A stretch of DNA of 64,000 bases, from the NCBI GenBank assembly GCA_943737045.1, contig CALSFV010000311.1, positions 319,501 through 383,500 of the forward strand, in the 5' to 3' direction. A program made the position numbers and the translations under genes. Below are positions 54,014 to 64,000 of this stretch, in pieces (position 1 is the first letter of the stretch; the number at the start of each line of letters is the position of its first letter). The notes under the pieces are model-generated. The model did no database searches. It saw only the letters and a program-made list of their open reading frames with translations, and was not told the origin of the DNA. This stretch comes from Parapristionchus giblindavisi. Lineage: Eukaryota; Nematoda; Chromadorea; Rhabditida; Diplogasteridae.

Positions 54014-55426
54014 GTGCCTGCTACTAGGAAAAATTTTTCTCTCGGATTTGGATGAAAGTCGATTGGTGGATGTGGTTGGGGGTCATGAGAAGGCCTATCG
54101 ACTTGATTTGGCCAAAATCGCAGATTATCGATTTTTGTGATCTACCACGGAAATTGCCATAACTCGGTTAATTTTAATCGTACAGATACCGGACAGGAGT
54201 CATTCGAATCCTATTAATGTGCTCTACAAAAAAGGTCTTCGGCACACAATGGCGGAAAACCCGTCTTCAATGTGTTTCACCCAAAAAACTGATTTTTTTA
54301 CTAGAAAAGTGAGTGTTTCTCGAAAATTTCTCAGAAAGGCAATGAATTTTATTGCACCAATGGAATCGCCGCTCCTGATATAGGGTAGGTATGTAGTTCA
54401 TTTGACTCATCTCTGGCCCCGGGATATCGAAATACTATATACTCCAGGACTTAGTCATTTTTTTCAAAAAAATGGTTTTTTGACCATAAATCGCTTCAAA
54501 ATGGTCCTAGAAACTATTTCAAAAAAGGAAAATGAAGCTCTCAACGAGCACAACAAAATATGTTAAATGAATCCGCAATTCTATTTTTTCTCTAATATTC
54601 TCAAATATTCTCAATTTATTCTCAATTTAATTTATTCTCTCTCTGTATTCTCAATTTCTATTCTATGCAAACTTTTTAAGTTGTGTAAAAGTAATCTAGC
54701 TCATGCTATTTTTGATAAAATTATGCTACTAATAATAAAATCTCGAATGTAAACAAAGATAACAGAAATTCGGATTCTTCCTTCAAATTGAGGAAATCGT
54801 ATTATAGCTCGGGAATGATGATCTCTAGCATGATAATCATATAAACATATTTTGTTGTGCTTGTTGAATGCTTCATTTTACTTTTTTGAAATAGTTTCTA
54901 GGACCATTTTGAAGCGATTTATGGTCAAAAAACCATTTTTTTTGAAAAAAATGAAGTCCTGGAGTATATAGTATTTCGATATCCGGGGCCAGAGATGAGT
55001 CAAATGAACTACATACCTACCCTATATCAGGAGCGGCGATTCCATTGGTGCAATAAAATTCATTGCCTTTCTGAGAAATTTTCGAGAAACACTCACTTTT
55101 CTAGTAAAAAAATCAGTTTTTTGGGTGAAACACATTGAAGACGGGTTTTCCGCCATTGTGTGCCGAAAACCTTTTTTGTAGAGCATACTAATAGGATTCG
55201 AATGACTCCTGTCTGGTCTCTGTACGATGAAAATGAACCGAGGTATGGCAATTTCCGTGGTAGATCACAAAAATCGATAATCTGCGATTTTGGCCAAATC
55301 AAGTCGATAGGCCTTCTCATGACCCCCAACCACATCCACCAATCGACTTTCATCCAAATTCGAGAGAAAAAATTTTCCTAGTAGCAACAGGGGGAGATTT
55401 TGATACACTGTTACAGGAGACCCGTG
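53988..55426. mobile_element. 1.44-kb fold-back 'B' in LINE 3' end, TSD ATAA
   Basis: The ends CACGGGTCTCCGGTAAAAGTG and CACTGTTACAGGAGACCCGTG are flanked by ATAA on both sides (53984-53987 and 55427-55430). The arms match those of element C. Part of the left arm is missing, and the loop is short and lacks the acidic ORF, so B looks like an internal-deletion derivative of C. Confidence 0.88.
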
Positions 55427-55557
55427 ATAAAGGTTGCAATCCAGTAATTGCACCTATATCGTCGCTACTTCTTGTTTTAATATGTATTTAATTGTTTATG
55501 AAAAAAATCTCTCTTGTCTCTTTTCTCCAAGATGCGATAAATATATTATTATTATTA

Positions 55558-55932
55558 TTAGAACGGGTTGTTAGAACATCTAGAAGCTGAGTTATAATTT
55601 TTGGGGGTCAAAGTTGCGACCCTGCTACAGCTTGAAATCGGAATCGGAGCCATTCCGGATTGTGTGTCTGTGCTGCCCTAGTGGGGTTCTCCACTCTCAC
55701 AATGTTTCAGAAGAACAGTACCTTTGACTCAAGAAATGTAAATTTTCAAAAAGTGTATTTCGATAGCGCCATCACTACGCATCAGTGAACTAATTTAATT
55801 ATGCCAACACATCATGGTAATATTCCCTGATAAATTCTCTACATTGACTGAAAAGACCAGTTTGATTGCTTTTCTGGATCAAAAGTTATAAAAAAAATGA
55901 AAAAGTGTCCCATGACTTTTAGGCTACACTGT
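55558..55932. repeat. Partial copy of the 33353-35249 element
   Basis: GAACGGGTTGTTAGAACATCTAG, CAGCTTGAAATCGG, CTCTCACAATGTTTCAGAAGAAC and AAAGTTATAAAAAAAATG are shared in order with 34883-35225. It ends AGGCTACACTGTA, a degraded TIR. Confidence 0.7.
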
Positions 55933-56204
55933 ACGTAGCATAAAGGTTGAATGAGAAGAGAAAGAGTGATGAGAGAATGCCAAGTCATCATAGCAATTTG
56001 CATATTGCTCATTTCTACCATAGTCAGATATTGTAAGACCGGGCGATAGAGTGCGCTAGTGCGCTAGGGCATGCGCTATAGCGCAATTCTGACTCGTGTT
56101 CGTTTCAGTAGTGATCATGATCGCTACAGATATCAGTATGCACATTGGAAAAAAATTTAAAAAAGAACGTAAAAAGAAAAGTGTTAAAATCGTGCAAAAC
56201 AAGT

Positions 56205-56275
56205 CGCATCAGTGGGGATCTAACCCGCAGCGCAAAAATTGTAAGCGACATCTTTACCACTGCGCCTCCACTAGC
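56205..56275 (-). other. tRNA-like module
   Basis: On the minus strand GGCGCAGTGGTAAAGATG is followed about 28 nt later by GCGGGTTAGATCCCC. A/B-box spacing is right but the stems are imperfect. A second B-box-like GCAGGTTCGAATCC lies on the plus strand at 56541-56553, with a less clear A box before it. Confidence 0.45.
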
Positions 56276-56876
56276 TGGGAGAGAGAGAGCGCGGAGAAGT
56301 AGCCCATCATTGTACGGCAATTCAGCGGCCATTACACAGGAATTTCAAGGCAGAAATTGCTCAAACTTTGGATTTTTTTATATCCATGTACAGAGCTCTT
56401 CCGAATTTTTTAAACATACACTCTTTTCTACAGAGAAAGGGCTTTCACTTAAGCTATAAATCGTCAGTTTTCGCCACCTTAAGACATAAGAGGAGACTCC
56501 TTGTTTGTTAATGGTGAATTCTAAAGCCCAAAGGCCGACGCAGGTTCGAATCCGGGTCCCGGCCGAAATTTTTGCAAAATTCTTTTTCGGCTTAAATTTG
56601 ACTTTAAATTATACTTTCATGAGTTTTACCTTGTTTTCATTAATTTATCGTACGAAATAACCATCAACATTATCAGAAATAAAAAAATCGTAAACTGATA
56701 TAGTATCGGCAAAAAGTTTCAATTTTCCGATAAAAGAAAAAAAATCTACACTTGAACTCTTCAAATCTCGTTAATCGTAAACTGTGTGAAAAATTGTTGA
56801 CAAAGATTATAGTTCAAAGATTAAAGTCCAAAGTTCAGTAATAGAGTACAAACTTTTGCGAACATTTTCAACATAC

Positions 56877-58444
56877 ATATCACGCGTGTCACTGAAAAAT
56901 CGAGTAAAATCCGGGGGCGGTTGTCACATTTTGTGACCCCCACAAATTAATGCATTTTCGGTAGTCTATATGGTAACTAAGAGGTAGCCCCGAGCGTTTT
57001 TGCATATCTTCATTTTCGACGTCGAGAGACGTCGTCAAACTTTTTTTGACGTGGAAATTTGCCTACTTTGGAGCTCTGTAGTTCTTCGGGGTGTGGTTAT
57101 GGTATCGAGTCGTCAACAGAAGAATTTCTCAGAATGTCGAGTAGAATGCGCCTAGGTCATGTCGTGTCGATATGTTATTTAGTATTTTTGTAAATCGATT
57201 TCATTGATTGGTTTAAAAGAAAAATCGAAGCCGAAGGTTTTTAATAGCTCAATCGACTCATCTCGACGAGAGGATTTAAACGGTATGCTGACCGTTTCGT
57301 CATGTGGTAGCCTTCGAAAGATATGAGTATTTCAAGTTTTTTTTTATTGAGAAATTTGTGCGTTTTCAAACACAAACCATCCGGATTGGTTGATGCACTC
57401 ATCTATCAACGATCCCAATCACCAGCTGGCTAGTGTAGTGGATAAGGTCGTTGTTCACTTTTTGACTGCAAGGGGTTCGACCCTCCTTGCTTCAGTTTTC
57501 TTTTGCTGATTTTATTTTGTCGAAATGTTTTCCCTGTGATTATTAAAAATACAAAAAAAAACACTTTAACTTATCAGTAAGCGTAAACTTTAACACGATC
57601 AGGAAGAGAAGAATTGTGATGAATCGGAGGACTCTGAGCTGGACGATGACTTTTTCGAGGAGGAGGGAGATGATGAGGAGGACGAAGCCGAGGATATTCT
57701 CGGACAACACGAAAATGACTTCTTTTGGATGATAGAGTGTGAGAAAATATTCCTGTGAATGTGAAGCATTTTTGTTGTTTAGTTGCCATTTGCCATTTGT
57801 ATAATAATTTTGAATTTAATGATGAAAATGAATAATTGAAAGATATCAAAAATAACTTGGAGATGTAATAGAACAACAGTAAAACTTATTAAAATGGGTG
57901 TATTGTTCACACGATAAGAGTGGGTATATAAGTGGCCGCGTCACTCATCTCGTGTGATCGCAAGCGATATACGATATCTTTAAATGCTCATAACTTTCTA
58001 AGGCTAACTACCACATGACGAAACGGTCATCATACCGTTGAAATCCTCTCGTCGAGATGAGTCGATTGAGCTATTAAAAACCTTCGGCTTCTATTTTTGT
58101 TTTAAATCAATCAATGAAATCGATTTACAAAAATACTAAATAAAATATCGACATGACAATGATGTATGCGCATTCTACTCGACATTCTGAGAAATTCTTC
58201 TGTTGACGACTCGATACCAAAACCACATCCCGAAGAGCTACAGAGCTCCAAAGTCGACCGATTTCGGCGTCAAAAAAGTTTGACGTCGTCTCTCGACGTT
58301 GAAAATGAAGAGATGCAAAAAAGCTCTCGATATCTTGTTAGGGACCCTATGGACTACTGAAAAATGACTTCTGCTCATTTTCGACTTTTTCAATGTGCCA
58401 CCGTTTATTCGAACCTTGCGCGACACGCGTGATATATCGGAGCT
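56877..58444. mobile_element. 1.57-kb fold-back, ATATCACGCGTGTC ends, with tRNA-like module
   Basis: The ends CATATCACGCGTGTC and GACACGCGTGATATAT are inverted. The arms share CGAGAGACGTCGTCAAAC and GCTCTGTAGTTCTTCGGG. The left arm holds a tRNA-like module (57425-57491: TAGTGTAGTGGATAAGG and GGGGTTCGACCC). The loop (57590-57900) includes a Glu/Asp-rich codon-like stretch on the plus strand (GAGGAGGGAGATGATGAGG at about 57660). A deleted relative is at 42755-43345. Confidence 0.75.
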
Positions 58445-58737
58445 TCGAAAATAAGAGATTTCATCAGTAGAGGCGGAGCGACGAGAGCATGAATTTTTAG
58501 GCCTTAGATTTCTCCACTAACAAGACTGAAGTAAGACTGGCGATATCATGATTAATGGCATACAACCGGTCCAAATAAGTGTGATATTCGGATAGCCCAT
58601 TCATTTTTATATAACATATCAAAAATCCATGCCCTGGAAATAATGGTAACATAGTTTGCCATGAGATCAAAACAAAAATAAACCCGGTCAAAATTCGGAA
58701 AATCGGATATTTCTCGAATATGGAGTTGTGAAACTTA

Positions 58738-58890
58738 TGAGGCCGTTTGTGTAAGAGTCGAACAATGGTTGGCACAGGCCAAAAATTTTGATACCCTCAA
58801 AACTTGCGTATAGGGGTTATCGACCATGCTGATAAAGATAGGCATGGTCATTTTGGCTCCAGTGGTCCCGCAACGCCTGGGCGGGATTAC
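58738..58890. repeat. Fragment of the 33353-35249 family next to the big palindrome
   Basis: ATGAGGCCGTTTGTGTAAGAG, CACAGGCCAAAAATTT and CAGTGGTCCCGCAACGCC match 33393-33550. The match stops at GATTACG, where mariner sequence begins at 58892. Confidence 0.75.
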
Positions 58891-58891
58891 G

Positions 58892-59789
58892 TAAAAGCAA
58901 TGTTTTCCCTCACACAAAGAGGCTGAGATGGACTTGGCCCTCCATCTCCTGCAGTTGTTCGCAGAAGACATCGGTGGTAACAGTCTGCCCCTCAGGTAAC
59001 AACTCGTGATAAACCATACGAATATAGCAGAAGAAGAATGAGAGCGACTCTTTCTTTCCATTTGTATTGCGTTTAGGGACGGGTTTAGCAACCTTCCAAG
59101 CGGGCAGCCTTTCCATCATTATATCTCTGTTGTCGTACGACACCCACTTATCATCTTGGCAGACAGTATACATTACTCAATCATTGGATCGAGAACGGCC
59201 GAGATTTGAAGTATTGATCTCGACTCGGTTTCAGAAGAGCAGGGCAGAGAGAACATGGGGAAACACTTAAGGTGCCCTGGGGCGAAGAGAAGACTGACTG
59301 AAGATGCGGTGGATGGTGGATCTTGGAGTACCAGTTGTCTGCTCCAGGTATCTCCAACTCTGCTTCCGCTGACTTGTGGCAGTACGAAGAACCAGGGCTT
59401 CATTCGTACTGGGATGACATCTCGACCTTGGATTTTCAACCAAGGAAAAATGGTTGTTCTTGAACAGACGATACCAGATAAAGACTGTTGTAGTACACGG
59501 CACCCTCGGCTTCATATACTGACGTAGTTAGGGATAGCTCCTACCGTATTCCGCCCGTTACGGTATAAGTGAAGAAGGCTATGTCGAAAACGGTGTAATG
59601 GTAAGATAATTTTAAAAAATCAAAAATTGTCGTGGAAAAAGAGTTGGCAAATGAAAGTTATCACATTTGCTAATCAGTATACCTTCGATGTATGAAAAAT
59701 ACCACAGGGCATAAGAATCGCTCTCAACCGAGAAAAAAGGGTCCAAAGTTAGTGCAGAAAAAAGTGCAAAGACTTATGGGACACCCTAA
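58892..59789 (-). pseudogene. mariner transposase fragment, left copy
   Basis: The minus-strand frames give the N-terminal DNA-binding part (RSRCHPSTNEALVLRTAT, then GTPRSTIHRIFSQ) and the start of the catalytic part (CQDDKWVSYDN, SFFFCYIRMVYHELLPEGQT, VFCEQLQEM), in mariner order. In mariners the first catalytic Asp lies in the GDEKW-like segment, and here it reads QDDKW. Frameshifts separate the pieces and the distal half is absent. The terminal repeat TTAGGGTGTCCCATAAGTC faces inward at 59789. Confidence 0.85.
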
Positions 59790-60457
59790 TACTATGTCAT
59801 TTTTGTAGAGCTCGTCGAGAGCTTTCGAATGGTATAGTTTGATTGCAAATTTGCATAAAAATGAAGAGTTATGAGATAAGAAATGTATTTTTGATTGAAA
59901 ATAACGCAAAGTCCGGCTCCATCTGAGGATCGATATTGCTTGTCGCGAGAAAAAATTCCGCGTCGAATGAGGGTAAAAATTAAAAAAATCGATAGACCCC
60001 AATTTTGAGAAAAATTACCCTGACCATGACTCGAAAATATTTTTGTTTTCAAACCACCTCATGTTTGTGCTCATATTGAAGATATTTTTGAGTAGAACAA
60101 CTTTCGCGTTGGACATTTTGTCTGAAACTCATGTATAAATGAAATACTGTAAATGTGTTCAGTAATGAACAAAATTGCTTTTTCCCATGTAATAAGAACT
60201 TCCAAATTTATGATTTTGAGTAATTATCTACTAAGCGATGTTTTTCTTATGTCGTTGTGCTTTTTTGTTGCTCTCAGTTGAAAAACCTTGTTAAAAGATG
60301 ATTTTGAATTAAGCAAGTAGCATTTACAATATTTTGACGAATTTGACGTTTTTAACGGTATTTGACGGATTTTCTAACCGTCAAATTGACGTTTTGACGA
60401 ATCCGTCAAATTTTCATTTGACGCCCAGCCCTGTTCTACATACCGTACACTATTTAT

Positions 60458-62421
60458 CACGGGTCTCCTGTAACAGTGTATCAAAATCTCCCCCTGTTGC
60501 TACTAGGAAAATTTTTTCTCTCGGATTTGGATGAAAGTCGATTGGTGGATGTGGTTGGGGGTCATGAGAAGGCCTATCGACTTGATTTGGCCAAAATCGC
60601 AGATTATCGATTTTTTGTGATCTACCACGGAAATTGCCATACCTCGGTTCATTTTCATCGTACAGGGACAGAGACAGAGACGTACATAGTAGAGAGACAG
60701 GAGTCATTCGAATCCTATTAGTATGCTCTACAAAAAAGGTTTTCGGCACACAATGGCGGAAAACCCGTCTTCAATGTGTTTCACCCAAAAAACTGATTTT
60801 TTTACTAGAAAAGTGAGTGTTTCTCGAAAATTTCTCAGAAAGGCAATGAATTTTATTGCACCAATGGAATCGCCGCTCCTGATATAGGGTAGGTATGTAG
60901 TTCATTTGACTCATCTCTGGCCCCGGGATATCGAAATACTATATACTCCAGGACTTAGTCATTTTTTTCAAAAAAATGGTTTTTTGACCATAAATCGCTT
61001 CAAAATGGTCCTAGAAACTATTTCAAAAAAGGAAAATGAAGCATTCAACAAGCACAACAAAATATGTTTATATGATTATCATGCTAGAGATCATCATTCC
61101 CGAGCTATAATACGATTTCCTCAATTTGAAGGAAGAATCCGAATTTCTGTTATCTTTGTTTACATTCGAGATTTTATTATTAGTAGCATAATTTTATCAA
61201 AAATAGCATGAGCTAGATTACTTTTACACAACTTAAAAAGTTTGCATAGAATAGAAATTGAGAATACAGAGAGAGAATAAATTAAATTGAGAATAAATTG
61301 AGGATATTTGAGAATAAATTGAAAATACATTGAGAATAGAAGAATAATTGATAATAAAAGAAGAAGGCAGTGACGGGGGGCAGAACCAAAAGAGATGTGA
61401 CGCTCGTCAAGAACTTCATCAATGAGTGGGAGAAGGTGGTAGATAAGGATGGAGCATTCATCGAGGATGAAGTGGCCGCGCACGAGGATGATCGGATTAT
61501 CACCCCTGACGAAATCCACGATTGGATTCACAATGAGAAAGACAATCTGTTCACGGATGATGACCCTGACCTATCTAGTGAACTCGTATTCGATCAGTAA
61601 ATGAATCCGCAGTTCTATTCTCAATTTCTATTCTATGCAAACTTTTTAAGTTGTGTAAAAGTAATCTAGCTCATGCTATTTTTGATAAAATTATGCTACT
61701 AATAATAAAATCTCGAATGTAAACAAAGATAACAGAAATTCGGATTCTTCCTTCAAATTGAGGAAATCGTATTATAGCTCGGGAATGATGATCTCTAGCA
61801 TGATAATCATATAAACATATTTTGTTGTGCTTGTTGAATGCTTCATTTTCCTTTTTTGAAATAGTTTATAGGACCATTTTGAAGCGATTTATGGTCAAAA
61901 AACCATTTTTTTGAAAAAAATGAAGTCCTGGAGTATATAGTATTTCGATATCCCGGGGCCAGAGATGAGTCAAATGAACTACATACCTACCCTATATCAG
62001 GAGCGGCGATTCCATTGGTGCAATAAAATTCATTGCCTTTCTGAGAAATTTTCGAGAAACACTCACTTTTCTAGTAAAAAAATCAGTTTTTTGGGTGAAA
62101 CACATTGAAGACGGGTTTTCCGCCATTGTGTGCCGAAAACCTTTTTTGTAGAGCATACTAATAGGATTCGAATGACTCCTGTCTCTCTACTCTGTACGTC
62201 TCTGTCTCTGTCTCTGTACGATGAAAATGAACCGAGGTATGGCAATTTCCGTGGTAGATCACAAAAAATCGATAATCTGCGATTTTGGCCAAATCAAGTC
62301 GATAGGCCTTCTCATGACCCCCAACCACATCCACCAATCGACTTTCATCCAAATCCGAGAGAAAAAATTTTCCTAGTAGCAACAGGGGGAGATTTTGATA
62401 CACTGTTACAGGAGACCCGTG
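60458..62421. mobile_element. 1.96-kb fold-back 'C', TIR CACGGGTCTCCTGTAACAG
   Basis: The ends CACGGGTCTCCTGTAACAGTG and complement enclose arms of about 850 bp and a 300-bp unique loop with an acidic ORF. Element B is a shorter relative, and A shares the terminal word. Its flanks are themselves inverted copies (TTTAT / ATAAA) because it sits at the centre of the larger palindrome. Confidence 0.85.
61370..61600 (+). CDS. Acidic ORF in the loop of fold-back C
   Basis: The 76-codon frame is in DNA noticeably richer in G and C than the AT-rich arms around it. It reads TLVKNFINEWEKVVDKDG, then EDDRIITPDEIHDWIHNEKD and DDDPDLSSELVFDQ before a TAA. It has no recognised domain. Composition and a stop codon just before the arm sequence (ATGAATCCGC) suggest the 3' end of a longer gene captured or retained in the element. 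Loop A contains a comparable acidic tail. It could be the remnant of the family's own transposase or of a captured host gene. Confidence 0.4.
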   Translation: MTGGRTKRDVTLVKNFINEWEKVVDKDGAFIEDEVAAHEDDRIITPDEIHDWIHNEKDNLFTDDDPDLSSELVFDQ

Positions 62422-63088
62422 ATAAATAGTGTACGGTATGTAGAACAGGGCTGGGCGTCAAATGAAAATTTGACGGATTCGTCAAAACGTCAATTTGACG
62501 GTTAGAAAATCCGTCAAATACCGTTAAAAACGTCAAATTCGTCAAAATATTGTAAATGCTACTTGCTTAATTCAAAATCATCTTTTAACAAGGTTTTTCA
62601 ACTGAGAGCAACAAAAAAGCACAACGACATAAGAAAAACATCGCTTAGTAGATAATTACTCAAAATCATAAATTTGGAAGTTCTTATTACATGGGAAATA
62701 GCAATTTTGTTCATTACTGAACACATTTACAGTATTTCATTTATACATGAGTTTCAGACAAAATGTCCAACGCGAAAGTTGTTCTACTCAAAAATATCTT
62801 CAATATGAGCACAAACATGAGGTGGTTTGAAAACAAAAATATTTTCGAGTCGTGGTCAGGGTAATTTTTCTCAAAATTGGGGTCTATCGATTTTTTAATT
62901 TTTACCCTCATTCGACGCGGAATTTTATCTCACGACAAGCAATATCGATCCTCAGATGGAGCCGGACTTTGCGTTATTTTCAATCAAAAATACATTTCTT
63001 ATCTCATAACTCTTCATTTTTATGCAAATTTGCAATCAAACTATACCATTCGAAAGCTCTCGACGAGCTCTACAAAAATGACATAGTA

Positions 63089-63986
63089 TTAGGGTGTCCC
63101 ATAAGTCTTTGCACTTTTTTCTGCACTAACTTTGGACCCTTTTTTCTCGGTTGAGAGCGATTCTTATGCCCTGTGCTATTTTTCATACATCGAAGGTATA
63201 CTGATTAGCAAATGTGATAACTTTCATTTGCCAACTCTTTTTCCACGACAATTTTTGATTTTTTAAAATTATCTTACCATTACACCGTTTTCGACATAGC
63301 CTTCTTCACTTATACCGTAACGGGCGGAATACGGTAGGAGCTATCCCTAACTACGTCAGTATATGAAGCCGAGGGTGCCGTGTACTACAACAGTCTTTAT
63401 CTGGTATCGTCTGTTCAAGAACAACCATTTTTCCTTGGTTGAAAATCCAAGGTCGAGATGTCATCCCAGTACGAATGAAGCCCTGGTTCTTCGTACTGCC
63501 ACAAGTCAGCGGAAGCAGAGTTGGAGATACCTGGAGCAGGCAACTGGTACTCCAAGATCCACCATCCACCGCATCTTCAGTCAGTCTTCTCTTCGCCCCA
63601 GGGTACCTTAAGTGTTTCCCCATGTTCTCTCTGCCCTGCTCTTCTGAAACCGAGTCGAGATCAATACTTCAAATCTCGGCCGTTCTCGATCCAATGATTG
63701 AGTAATGTATACTGTCTGCCAAGATGATAAGTGGGTGTCGTACGACAACAGAGATATAATGATGGAAAGGCTGCCCGCTTGGAAGGTTGCTAAACCCGTC
63801 CCTAAACGCAATACAAATGGAAAGAAAGAGTCACTCTCATTCTTCTTCTGCTATATTCGTATGGTTTATCACGAGTTGTTACCTGAGGGGCAGACTGTTA
63901 CCACCGATGTCTTCTGCGAACAACTGCAGGAGATGGAGGGCCAAGTCCATCTCAGCCTCTTTGTGTGAGGGAAAACATTGCTTTTA
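63089..63986 (+). pseudogene. mariner transposase fragment, right copy
   Basis: This is the mirror of 58892-59789. It has TIR TTAGGGTGTCCCATAAGTC at 63089, helix-turn-helix-like region at 63363-63611, then in other frames CQDDKWVSYDN and ELLPEGQTVTTDVFCEQLQEM at 63720-63940. It stops at GCTTTTA (63986) at the same transposase position as the left copy, so both ends of the palindrome break at one point in the mariner gene. Confidence 0.85.
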
Positions 63987-64000
63987 ATGAACAGCGCGAT

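Larger units (their letters stand above)
58892..63986. repeat. 5.1-kb palindrome
   Basis: Every block left of about 61439 recurs inverted on the right: mariner fragment 58892-59789 with 63089-63986, arm 59792-60457 with 62422-63086, and element C itself (60458-62421), which is also palindromic. The arms differ by scattered substitutions and tiny indels, for example CGGAGAA versus TGGAGCA-type changes, so they are not a trivial duplication of reads. Only a central segment of roughly 300 bp (61313-61615) is unique. The right arm ends 14 bp before the window edge. Confidence 0.88.

Noticed and set aside
56145..56459. Overlapping 75-104 codon frames near 56.1-56.5 kb
   Set aside because: They cross a tRNA-like repeat in both strands and show no protein features.

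Overview
The window is eukaryotic, AT-rich and repeat-dense. A metazoan, most probably a nematode, fits best. The signs are spliced genes with TTTCAG-type acceptors, one 42-bp and one 79-bp intron, several Tc1/mariner remnants, a CR1/jockey-like LINE, and an acidic Ser-Gly secreted protein of the kind nematodes use as chondroitin core proteins. The species cannot be named from the sequence. Nothing bacterial, no operon and no CRISPR array is visible.

Four host-type genes can be supported. Gene 1 (1564-17683, +, 5' end not seen) is a large protein of about 25 or more exons with repeated beta-propeller-like strands. Its splice phases close at nearly every junction and its introns are packed with transposons. 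Gene 2 (22909-23883, -) is a three-exon secreted protein with eight acidic Ser-Gly sites and an LDL-receptor-class-A-like Cys segment, and it carries an apparent 1-nt frameshift. Gene 3 (27298 to about 36693 or further, +) is a three-membrane-segment protein whose 3' part contains four tandem copies of a 72-nt phase-2 exon, duplicated with its intron and then spread apart by transposons. Gene 4 (43216-43590, -) is a small two-exon, two-membrane-segment protein whose 3' end runs into a repeat.

Everything else is mobile DNA. 1-1492 and 29151-30838 are two copies of one long-TIR element with tRNA-like modules in its TIRs. 10761-13941, 17764-19613, 33353-35249, 48557-50609, 51332-53142, 53988-55426, 56877-58444 and 60458-62421 are fold-back elements of 1.4-3.2 kb with long inverted arms. 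37967-39730 is a Tc1-like element hit by two further insertions, each with a perfect 8-bp target duplication. 44584-46176 is an inverted pair of Tc1-like 3' halves. 50610-55560 is a LINE split by two fold-back elements. 46767-47118 is a probable solo LTR. 58892-63986 is one palindrome of about 5.1 kb with a mariner fragment at each end and an acidic coding remnant in its centre. The stretches 19.6-22.9 kb, 24-27.3 kb, 46.2-48.5 kb and 55.5-56.9 kb hold only small MITEs, tandem repeats and simple sequence.

The genes do not form an obvious pathway. The main features are the layered transposon insertions (several orderable in time by intact target duplications and empty-site paralogues), the tandem exon expansion in gene 3, and the recurrent tRNA-like A/B-box modules inside DNA transposons.
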